Below are positions 1 through 5,633 of a stretch of 6,940 nt of DNA, in pieces (position 1 is the stretch's first letter; each line of letters opens with the position of its first letter). The translations under genes were made by a program, and so were the position numbers. Origin of the DNA: Burkholderiales bacterium (GTDB taxonomy: Bacteria > Pseudomonadota > Gammaproteobacteria > Burkholderiales > Usitatibacteraceae); assembly GCA_017880705.1 (NCBI GenBank), contig JADGRS010000164.1, positions 1 through 6,940 of the forward strand. The letters run 5' to 3'. The notes below the pieces were generated by a model. That model was given only the letters and a program-made list of their open reading frames with translations, was not told the DNA's origin and ran no database searches.

Positions 1-77
1 AGCGAACACATCGCCAGCAAGCCGAAGGCCGCGAGCGCAGTAGTGGCGTCGCGGATCATGAATTCGAATCGTTTCAT
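1..77 (-). CDS. 5' end of a gene for an exported protein or lipoprotein (partial)
   Basis: Only the first 25 codons are present; the gene runs off the left edge. The N-terminus reads MKRFEFMIRDATTALAAFG followed by LLAMCS: a short basic start, then a hydrophobic stretch of about 12 residues, as in a Sec signal peptide. Cys24 sits where a lipobox cysteine would be, but the residue before it is Met rather than Ala, Gly or Ser, so lipidation is doubtful. The ATG at 77-75 has a GAGG Shine-Dalgarno nine bases upstream. A second in-frame ATG at codon 7 is a less likely start because it lacks such a site. The gene follows a strong terminator and a cluster of direct repeats, so it probably starts its own transcription unit. 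I saw no convincing -35/-10 pair. The function cannot be told from this fragment. Confidence 0.6.
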   Translation of the reverse strand, partial: MKRFEFMIRDATTALAAFGLLAMCS

Positions 78-171
78 CGAGAAGGACCTCACTGAGAGTT
101 AGTTGATTGTGTCATCTCGTGCGCTACCTTCAAGATTTCTTTTGGTGTTGTCGAAGGCCACTGGTGGTTCT

Positions 172-213
172 TTGTACTACAGAACATCTACGTTGTACTA
201 CGTTGTACTACAA
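172..213. repeat. Three phased copies of GTAGTACAA (operator-like repeat cluster)
   Basis: The 9-mer TTGTACTAC (GTAGTACAA on the minus strand) occurs exactly at 172-180, 193-201 and 203-211. The starts are 21 and 10 bp apart, close to two turns and one turn of B-DNA. The copy at 203-213 extends to TTGTACTACAA, a perfect odd palindrome (TTGTA-C-TACAA). The other two are near-palindromes. The cluster lies 95-136 bp upstream of the start codon at 77 and just past the terminator of the preceding gene. This placement and phasing suit a transcription factor site, but the protein that would bind it is unknown. Confidence 0.6.
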
Positions 214-234
214 AAGTAACGTCTTGGATGCATG

Positions 235-268
235 AAGAAAAACAGGCGGACCGAAGTCCGCCTGTTTT
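235..268 (-). terminator. Rho-independent terminator of the 509-aa secreted protein gene
   Basis: Read on the minus strand, 268-239 is a perfect 13-bp stem (arms 268-256 and 251-239; GC core CAGGCGGAC/GTCCGCCTG). The loop is TTCG closed by C-G, the unusually stable cUUCGg tetraloop. The stem runs into TTTTTCTT at 242-235. It lies about 40 bp after the stop codon at 309. The arms are A/T at their outer ends, so it may also work weakly in the other direction. Confidence 0.9.
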
Positions 269-308
269 CCGTTGCAGTTGCATGATGCTCGCGAAAGCTG
301 CTCCGCGA

Positions 309-1838
309 TTACGGGCTGATGACGTTGCGATAGCCGTGCGAAGCGCTGCCCAGGTAGTTGCCCACGCAGCTGGCCGTTCCGCAATGCAGCGTCCCGTTCG
401 TGAACGTGCGAACCATGAACCCGACCACCGGCAGACCGTGGAACGTCTGCGCGCCGGGGGCGGCCGCGCCAGCCGAAACCATCGGGGTCGTGGTGCTGCC
501 CGCCGCGACCGAGACCAGACCGATAGTCGAAGCGTTGACGCCGGAGAAGTGGACCTCCGCCCAGCCGTTCTGGTACGTGTTGGTCACGCCCACCGTGGTC
601 ACGTTCGCCGAGCCCAGGACGAGCGACGGGGTCGCCGGCGTCGAAGGCGCAGTGGTCGTGCCATTGCGGAAGCTGAGGATCGTCGATTCCCAGCACAGCG
701 TGTTGGCTGCCGCGCCCGGGGGCAACGGCGAGAACGATCCCGGGGGAGCGGACGAGGTGCCTTCCTCGCGGTTGAAGAACGTGAGGTCGATCACTTCGCA
801 CGCGCCCGAGGCGGTCAGCGGAGCCGTGAACGGCGCTACCGCAGTCGCTCCGTTAACGAACAGGCGCTTGGTCGGGAACGTAAGGACCCAGTCCGTCGCC
901 GAGGCGGTCGCCGAGTCGAGGATGTACTCGTTGATCACGTCGGAGTGCATCATCGTCGCCGAGGCGGCCTTCGAGCCGGCCAGGCCGAGACCCGCAATCG
1001 CGGAGTCAGCCCACGTCGAGAAGTACGCGTTCGGGACCACGGTGGCGGCGTTAGGGGCGCTGACCACGATGCTCGTGGCGGGCGTGGTGGCCGAGAAGTT
1101 CGGGGCGTCGTTGCCGATGTCCGAATATGCCGTGCCGCCGACCACCCAGGCGCCGAATGCGTTCGCGGTGTACATCGTGTCGCGGCCGCTCGTCACGTTG
1201 ATGATCGTGCCGGTGCCCATCAGGCCGCCCGTGGGGGGCAAAAGGACCGAGCCGACCGTGCCGGCGACTGCGCCGGTGAGGCCCGTGCAAGTCGGTGCGC
1301 CAGGCTGCACGTGGATCGCCGCCGTGGCGAGGGCGCCCGGAGGCAGAACGCCCATCTCGAAGATCTCGAGATAGCCTTCGCGGGTCCGGTCAAGCGTCCC
1401 CGGAAGCAGATCCGCCGTGAGGCCGGTGTACTGGTAGTTCCGGAACTGCTGGCCTACCAGGCCGATCGGGCCCGGGTTGATGCACGACAGGTCGGCCGAG
1501 ATCAGTGCAGCAGGCGAGGTGACGTCGGTGCTGGACGGGATCACGGCGCCGGTCCACATATCGTTGGGCGACAGGTAGAGGTTGAAGTCGAACACCTCCG
1601 CCGATGCCTTGCCTTCGCGGAAGCGAACCTTCACCACTTTCACCGAGGCCGTCGTGTTGATGACCGAGATGAACGTGTTGAACGGGTTGCCCGCCGGGTC
1701 GTTGTTGACCGTGTAGTACGGATAGATCAGAGCTTCGCCCAGGTTCGTCGGGTCCTGGTAGATCGCGTGGGCAGAGCCCACCACGCCGAGCGTGCCAAGC
1801 ACCGCCGATGCGAGGGCTTTTCTTTTGAACGTATTCAT
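309..1838 (-). CDS. Secreted protein of unknown function, 509 aa
   Basis: The start is ATG at 1838-1836, preceded by AAAGGAG about 11 nt upstream; the ORF also opens at 1877, but only this start begins a signal peptide. Residues 1-25 (MNTFKRKALAS... ending SAHA) form a classical Sec signal peptide with an AHA cleavage site. The mature protein is rich in Ala, Thr, Gly and Val and looks all-beta, with no transmembrane segment and no sorting signal at its C-terminus (ends YRNVISP). Distinctive stretches are GEALIYPYY (34-42), VRFREG (71-76) then DFNLYLSPNDMWTG (84-97), REGYLEIFEMG (153-163), and NEYILDSATASATDW followed by TFPTKR (about 300-325). From memory, unverified, similar sequences occur as hypothetical exported proteins in environmental proteobacteria. 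Six cysteines remain after cleavage, including a C-x4-C pair near the end, consistent with periplasmic disulfides. It has its own promoter and terminator. Being downstream of T2SS genes makes it a possible T2SS substrate; this is inference only. Confidence 0.9.
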   Translation of the reverse strand: MNTFKRKALASAVLGTLGVVGSAHAIYQDPTNLGEALIYPYYTVNNDPAGNPFNTFISVINTTASVKVVKVRFREGKASAEVFDFNLYLSPNDMWTGAVIPSSTDVTSPAALISADLSCINPGPIGLVGQQFRNYQYTGLTADLLPGTLDRTREGYLEIFEMGVLPPGALATAAIHVQPGAPTCTGLTGAVAGTVGSVLLPPTGGLMGTGTIINVTSGRDTMYTANAFGAWVVGGTAYSDIGNDAPNFSATTPATSIVVSAPNAATVVPNAYFSTWADSAIAGLGLAGSKAASATMMHSDVINEYILDSATASATDWVLTFPTKRLFVNGATAVAPFTAPLTASGACEVIDLTFFNREEGTSSAPPGSFSPLPPGAAANTLCWESTILSFRNGTTTAPSTPATPSLVLGSANVTTVGVTNTYQNGWAEVHFSGVNASTIGLVSVAAGSTTTPMVSAGAAAPGAQTFHGLPVVGFMVRTFTNGTLHCGTASCVGNYLGSASHGYRNVISP

Positions 1839-1865
1839 GTTTTGGGTTACTCCTTTGGTGAAGAT

Positions 1866-1881
1866 GAAAGTGATCACTTTC
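1866..1881. promoter_or_regulatory. Perfect 16-bp palindrome in the leader of the 509-aa gene
   Basis: GAAAGTGATCACTTTC is its own reverse complement and stands 28-43 bp upstream of the ATG at 1838. That is about 26-41 bp downstream of the predicted transcription start. A roadblock-type operator for a dimeric repressor is the simplest reading. The alternative is a leader RNA hairpin with a 6-bp stem and a GATC loop. On the minus strand no T-tract follows it, so it is not a terminator of these genes. Confidence 0.5.
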
Positions 1882-1913
1882 TGCTTTTTTCTTGCTAGAG
1901 GTTACAACACCGG

Positions 1914-1942
1914 ATTCTAACCCGGCGCGGCGGCAATTACAA
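1914..1942 (-). promoter_or_regulatory. Sigma70-like promoter for the 509-aa secreted protein gene
   Basis: On the minus strand TTGTAA (1942-1937, 4 of 6 matches to TTGACA) and TAGAAT (1919-1914, 5 of 6 matches to TATAAT) are separated by exactly 17 bp. Transcription would start near 1907, giving a leader of about 70 nt that contains the 16-bp palindrome and the Shine-Dalgarno. Confidence 0.55.
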
Positions 1943-1978
1943 ACGGCGCCGGACGCGTCCGTCGACTGATTTCAAAAG

Positions 1979-2380
1979 CTATTCCTTGATCGCATACCAC
2001 CATTCATTCCCTTCGCGGATCCACGATTCCCTCACCGGAGTCCTTATGCGCATCCCCCGGTGTACGTATTCGACACTGAGGCTCGCATAGCAGAGGTCCT
2101 CACGCTTGCATTCCACCTTGTCCACCGTCGCCGACTTCCAGAAGCCCGGCACCGTGCTGGCGGCGAAACTCTCGTACGTCAGTTCCTTCCGCGTCGTCGG
2201 CGTGAAGTAGCCGTAAGCGGCCTTCAGGTCGATGCCGACAACCGCGTTCGCGCGCGCCTGGGCCCTTTCCTTCACCACTTCCGATGCGGGGCGGGAATCC
2301 ATCATCGCGCATGCCGCCGCGACCCCCACCACCCCCGCAACTCCACTCCACTTCACGACCCCACGCGATAACAAATCCAT
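1979..2380 (-). CDS. Predicted small lipoprotein, NTF2-like appearance, 133 aa
   Basis: The chosen start (ATG 2380-2378) gives MDLLSRGVVKW, a hydrophobic run and VAAAC at residues 20-24, an acceptable lipobox with Cys24 as the lipidated residue. After it comes an Asp-containing stretch (AMMDS), so the mature protein may be retained at the inner membrane if E. coli rules hold; this is uncertain. The rest (about 31-133) reads as a helix rich in Ala, Arg and Glu (VKERAQARANAVVGIDLKAAY), then GYFTPTTRKEL, a C-x5-C pair (KVECKREDLCYA), and beta strands ending EWWYAIKE. That helix-then-sheet layout with a terminal Trp-Trp-Tyr strand recalls NTF2-like or SnoaL-like lipoproteins common in betaproteobacteria, judged by eye only. 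Upstream in-frame Met codons reach 2479, but a promoter at 2434-2406 would exclude them. AAGGCAGG provides the ribosome site. Its role is unknown; nothing links it directly to secretion except position after gspD. Confidence 0.8.
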   Translation of the reverse strand: MDLLSRGVVKWSGVAGVVGVAAACAMMDSRPASEVVKERAQARANAVVGIDLKAAYGYFTPTTRKELTYESFAASTVPGFWKSATVDKVECKREDLCYASLSVEYVHRGMRIRTPVRESWIREGNEWWYAIKE

Positions 2381-2405
2381 CACCTGCCTTGTCTTGTTGG
2401 ATGGA

Positions 2406-2434
2406 AGACTATGCAAGAACAGGAGGGACGTCAA
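2406..2434 (-). promoter_or_regulatory. Sigma70-like promoter for the small lipoprotein gene
   Basis: On the minus strand TTGACG (2434-2429, 5 of 6 matches) is followed after exactly 17 bp by TAGTCT (2411-2406, 3 of 6 matches). The start would be near 2399, leaving about 19 nt of leader before the ATG at 2380, enough for the AAGGCAGG ribosome site. It supports the short form of the protein and separates this gene from the T2SS operon. The -10 is weak. Confidence 0.45.
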
Positions 2435-2509
2435 ACGAATTCTGTAGAAAAATGCAACACTGTGGCGTCTTTGCAACATATTGAGCTCCAGTTATCAACA
2501 AGATCCTTC

Positions 2510-2550
2510 AAAAACAATAGCTTCCCCGAGTGTAAAATCGGCCCGGGAAG
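2510..2550 (-). terminator. Likely terminator of the type II secretion operon after gspD
   Basis: On the minus strand, 2550-2521 folds with outer arms CTTCC/GGAAG and inner arms CCGA/TCGG around an 8-nt loop, with a 4-nt bulge (CGGG) on the 5' side. An alternative pairing is a 6-bp CTTCCC/GGGAAG stem with a large loop. A T-rich stretch, TTGTTTTTG, follows within about 5 nt. It begins about 20 bp past the gspD stop at 2571. The interrupted stem makes it less certain than the one at 235-268. Confidence 0.5.
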
Positions 2551-2570
2551 GGAATTCCGCCCTGGATTGC

Positions 2571-4835
2571 CTATTTGGCAGGCGATTCGACGCTCGGCGG
2601 AGGGGGAGTCTTCGGTGGGGCCGGCAGCATCCCTTCCAGGGTCGGGAGCTTGCGACGCAGCTCGTCGGTCACTTCCCGAGCCTGTGACGTGTCGCTCACG
2701 ATCCGCGGCGTGATCATGAGCATCAGCTCGGTGCGGTCCTTGGTGATGTCCTGGTGGCCGAAAAGCGCGCCGAGGACCGGGATCTTCGAGAGGAGCGGCA
2801 GGCCGCTGCTCGTCGTGACGGTGTTCTCGCGGATGAGCCCGCCCATCACGATCGATTCGCCGTTGGCCACCACCACGCTGGTCTTCGCGTTGCGCGTCGA
2901 AACGTCCGGGTTCGCGCCGGTCCCGCCGAACGCGCTCGCCTTCGGCTGGCTCACTTCCTGGTTGATCTCGAGAGTGACCATGCCGCCGGAATTGATCCGG
3001 GGCGTCACCCCGAGAAGGATGCCGGTCTCGAGATACTGGAAGCTGTTGATGACGCCCGTGGTGGTCACGCCCGTCTGCTGCTGCGTCTGCACGGAGATGC
3101 GATCGCCGACCTTGATCTCCGCCTTCTCGTTGTCGAGCACCATGATTTTCGGCGAAGCGAGAACGCGCGTCTTGCCGGTCGTGCCGAAAGTGTTCAGCAC
3201 CGCGCGCACCTGGCCCGCGGTAATGTTGATGAGCTGCAGCCCGCCGGTTCCGGGAAACGGAACCACGTTGGTTGCCGAGGGCAAACCAGGGGGGGGCAGG
3301 CCTCCCACAGTGGGCGGCAGGCCTCCGAAATTCAGCTGGCCCGTCGTGGGATTGCCGCGCCAATGGGTGGCGATGAACCAGTCGATGCCGAAAGCGAGCT
3401 CATCGCTGAGAGTGACTTCCGCGAGGAGGACCTCGACGAGCACCTGGCGGCGCACGGTGTCGAGCTTGCGAAGCGCGCCCTCGATCACGTCGTAGTCGGC
3501 GGGCGTGGCGAGGATGAGGAGCGAGTTCGTGTCCTTGTCCGCGATGACGCGCACTTCGTTCGTGGTGGTGCCGACGCCGCTGGGCAGCAGGAACGTGGAC
3601 GCTGCCGGAGCCGGCGTAACGGATGTCGTCGTGGTCTGCGGGGGCGGCGGCGTGCCGATCGTGGCGGGACGCTGCCCCGGCGCAAGGCTGGGTGACGACG
3701 TGGTCGTGCGCCGCGAGGAGAAGAGGTCGCTGATCAGCTGCGCGAGGTTCTCCGCCTTGCCGTTCCTCACCGCGTAGACGAAGAAGCGCGTGCCTCCCGA
3801 GCTGCCGCCGCTCTGGTCGAGTCGTTCGAGCCAGGTGCGCGCCAACTCGAGGTAGCGCGCTTGCGTCGTGACGATGAGAAGCGCGTTCATGCGCTCGATG
3901 GGGATCACGCGCACGATGCCCGCGAGGGGACTTTGCCCCGCGGGGCCGAAGACATGCTCGAGGTCCTGGGTGAGGGTCTTCACGTCGGCGCTCTTCACCG
4001 GGAAGAGACCGACCGAATAGCCCGCCAGCCAATCGACATCGAAGAGGTCGATGGTGTCGAGCAGATGCTTCATCTCGCGCTGGTTGCCCGCGAGGATGAG
4101 CAGGTTGCGAACGGTGTCGGGGATGATGGTGTTGTCCGCCGCGACGGGGATCAACAGGCGTTGCATCTCGGCGGCGCCCACGTACTTGAGCGGCACCACC
4201 AGCACCGAGTAGCCGGCGGGAATCGGCCGGGTCGATCCTCCCAGCTGCGGAGAGACCGAGCCGCGCACCGCGCTCACGGGAAGGATCTTGTAGATCCCCT
4301 CCTCGTTCACGACGGCGGCGTTGTTCTGGCGCAGCAGCATCTCGAGCGTGGGCAGCAGGTCCTTCATCGGGATCGGGCGCACCGTGCGGAAGGTCACCGT
4401 CCCCGCGACGGCGGGATGCACGGTGTACGACAGCTTGAGGTAATCGCCGAGGATCACCTTGGCGACCTCGCGGACGTCGAGTCCCTCGAAGTTGAGGCTC
4501 GCCTCCTCGGGCCCGGGTGGCGGCGGCGCCGCCGCAGGCTTGGTGTTCACGAAGTTGCCGGTGCCGGCGAAGACTTTCGGCACCGCCGGCGGATTCGCGG
4601 GCGGCGGGGCGGTCGAGCCCGGGGGAATCGGCCCGAACTTGCCCGCGGGCTCGGCGGCGGCCGCGATGGGAGCTTCCTTCGCATTCTCGGCGCGCATGCT
4701 CGGCGGAAGGAGCGAGCACGAGGCGAGCAGCATGCATCCGGCGATCCATGGAGTCGGCGCTGCCCAGCGTGTGCGATGCAGGGAGCTAATGGGTAGCGTC
4801 ATCTTCTCGGGCGATCGTCTGTAGGGGGCGGCCAT
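2571..4835 (-). CDS. gspD: Type II secretion secretin GspD (lipoprotein form), 754 aa
   Basis: Outer-membrane channel of the T2SS. By eye the order is: signal sequence with lipobox LASC (Cys40); an Ala/Pro-rich linker (about 42-110); N0 domain (112-186, opening SLNFEGLDVREVAK); N1 and N2 (about 205-345; VVPLKYVGAAEMQ, then FPVKSADVKTL); N3 (about 346-470) interrupted by a Thr/Ser/Pro-rich insert (about 371-424); and the secretin core from VLVEVLLAEV (about 475) to MLMITPRIV. The family signature is clear near 655-692 (GESIVMGGL ... SKIPVLGALF). The C-terminus is a short Pro-rich tail with no S-domain. A lipidated secretin without an S-domain recalls self-piloting secretins such as HxcQ. The start at 4835 has GAAGGG 5 nt upstream; an internal ATG at 4802 would give a more usual signal length (Cys29) but has a poorly placed ribosome site. 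The gene lies 9 nt after the GspC-like gene and is probably last in its operon. Confidence 0.96.
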   Translation of the reverse strand: MAAPYRRSPEKMTLPISSLHRTRWAAPTPWIAGCMLLASCSLLPPSMRAENAKEAPIAAAAEPAGKFGPIPPGSTAPPPANPPAVPKVFAGTGNFVNTKPAAAPPPPGPEEASLNFEGLDVREVAKVILGDYLKLSYTVHPAVAGTVTFRTVRPIPMKDLLPTLEMLLRQNNAAVVNEEGIYKILPVSAVRGSVSPQLGGSTRPIPAGYSVLVVPLKYVGAAEMQRLLIPVAADNTIIPDTVRNLLILAGNQREMKHLLDTIDLFDVDWLAGYSVGLFPVKSADVKTLTQDLEHVFGPAGQSPLAGIVRVIPIERMNALLIVTTQARYLELARTWLERLDQSGGSSGGTRFFVYAVRNGKAENLAQLISDLFSSRRTTTSSPSLAPGQRPATIGTPPPPQTTTTSVTPAPAASTFLLPSGVGTTTNEVRVIADKDTNSLLILATPADYDVIEGALRKLDTVRRQVLVEVLLAEVTLSDELAFGIDWFIATHWRGNPTTGQLNFGGLPPTVGGLPPPGLPSATNVVPFPGTGGLQLINITAGQVRAVLNTFGTTGKTRVLASPKIMVLDNEKAEIKVGDRISVQTQQQTGVTTTGVINSFQYLETGILLGVTPRINSGGMVTLEINQEVSQPKASAFGGTGANPDVSTRNAKTSVVVANGESIVMGGLIRENTVTTSSGLPLLSKIPVLGALFGHQDITKDRTELMLMITPRIVSDTSQAREVTDELRRKLPTLEGMLPAPPKTPPPPSVESPAK
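3289..3326. repeat. G8 homopolymer and 21-bp-spaced direct repeat inside gspD
   Basis: A run of eight G (3289-3296; C8 on the coding strand) abuts two exact copies of GGCAGGCCTCC at 3295-3305 and 3316-3326, 21 bp apart. In the protein this is a tandem seven-residue unit, GGLPPTV then GGLPPPG, in a variable loop of the secretin core shortly after the GIDWF strand. The reading frame is intact here. The tract is a plausible site for slippage or copy-number change. Confidence 0.7.
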
Positions 4836-4844
4836 GGAGACCCT

Positions 4845-5633
4845 TCATTGGTTCTGTGGGGTGCGTCGCGCCCTGCGGCGCTCGAGCAGTTCTTCGGGAG
4901 TCATCGGAGCGGCCGCGGCATCGGTCGTCGCGCGTGCCGCAGGGTTCGGATTGGGCGTGGCTGCCGGCTGCGCCGCATTGGGCTGCGCAACGCCCGGCAT
5001 GGGCGTAGGTCGTGGTCCAAAAGGATTGACCGTGGCGAGCGGCGGCGCGGGCGGAGCTGCTGCAGTGCCCGGCGCTCCTGCGGGCGCAGTCGATGCGAAG
5101 GGCCCCCCCTGGGGTGCAGTGGCGGCGGCGGGCGATCCGGGAGCGGGTTTCTGCACGCTCAGCGAAAGCATCTCTTCCTCGCTGCCCAGCGAGAGGGTGA
5201 CCGTTTCGGGCTGTATCTCGACCACCTTGATGCCGTTCACTTCCTTGCCACGCTCGATGCGGATGATGCGGCCGCTCGACTTCTCGCGCAGCATCGCGAC
5301 GCGATCGCTGCCCACCACGATCACTCCCTGAAGGACGAACTGGCCCTTCTGGAAAGTGGACTGCGCCGCGGCGGGCGCCTCGGGCGCGGGCCGGCGCGTC
5401 GGGGTGAAGACCGGCCGCGCGGTGGTCTCCGGATAGGCGACCTCCGGGGCGATCGCGATGATGGGCGGCAGCAGCTTCGCGTCGGTGGCGACGGCGCGGC
5501 TCGCGGCGCCGGGCCGAATCACGGAGCCCACGCTCGCGCCGAACTCGCCCTCGGCCCCGATCACGACGGCGAGGAGGATGACGAGCGCCGAAAGCACGCC
5601 CAGGATCGGATTGTCCTGCAGCCAGGACCTCAT
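4845..5633 (-). CDS. gspC: Type II secretion GspC/XpsN-like HR-domain protein, 262 aa
   Basis: Inner-membrane protein expected to couple the GspL/GspM platform to the N0 domain of the secretin. A short cytoplasmic start (MRSWLQDNP) is followed by one membrane helix (about 10-28). Next come a periplasmic linker with the motif ARPVFTPTRRPAP (about 72-84) and an HR-type beta domain (about 97-160; FVLQGVIVVGSDRVAML ... GRIIRIERGKEVNGIKVVEI ... VTLSL). The last 100 residues are Ala/Pro-rich and end in a charged segment (TPEELLERRRARRTPQNQ). The PDZ or coiled-coil domain of classical GspC is missing. This make-up and the place between gspM and gspD match XpsN of Xanthomonas, the functional counterpart of GspC, so some databases may call it GspN. 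The ATG overlaps the gspM stop (ATGA, 5633-5630), which points to translational coupling. Confidence 0.85.
   Translation of the reverse strand: MRSWLQDNPILGVLSALVILLAVVIGAEGEFGASVGSVIRPGAASRAVATDAKLLPPIIAIAPEVAYPETTARPVFTPTRRPAPEAPAAAQSTFQKGQFVLQGVIVVGSDRVAMLREKSSGRIIRIERGKEVNGIKVVEIQPETVTLSLGSEEEMLSLSVQKPAPGSPAAATAPQGGPFASTAPAGAPGTAAAPPAPPLATVNPFGPRPTPMPGVAQPNAAQPAATPNPNPAARATTDAAAAPMTPEELLERRRARRTPQNQ

Noticed and set aside
172..213. CRISPR or attachment-site reading of the short repeats
   Set aside because: Units are only 9-11 bp with no spacers of constant length, and no cas, integrase or tRNA gene is near.
1866..1890. Plus-strand terminator reading of the 16-bp palindrome followed by TGCTTTTTT
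   Set aside because: No plus-strand gene ends here, the stem is only 6 bp once a loop is allowed, and it lies inside the leader of a minus-strand gene.
228..1898. Long plus-strand open frame antisense to the 509-aa gene
   Set aside because: Its product is dominated by Arg, Gly and His with no recognisable domain. It is the usual antisense shadow in GC-rich DNA, and the minus-strand gene has a signal peptide, ribosome site, promoter and terminator.
1950..1961. Perfect 12-bp palindrome CGGACGCGTCCG just upstream of the promoter of the 509-aa gene
   Set aside because: It is pure GC-context sequence overlapping other short GC palindromes, with no T-tract to make a terminator. It could be an operator but is not distinguishable from chance.
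2381..2479. Longer form of the small lipoprotein starting at 2479
   Set aside because: The added residues overlap a plausible promoter and put the lipobox nearly 60 residues from the start; the start at 2380 gives a standard lipoprotein signal.
2575..4796. Several plus-strand and off-frame minus-strand open frames across gspD
   Set aside because: All overlap the unmistakable secretin, are rich in Arg, Ala and Gly, and lack family motifs.
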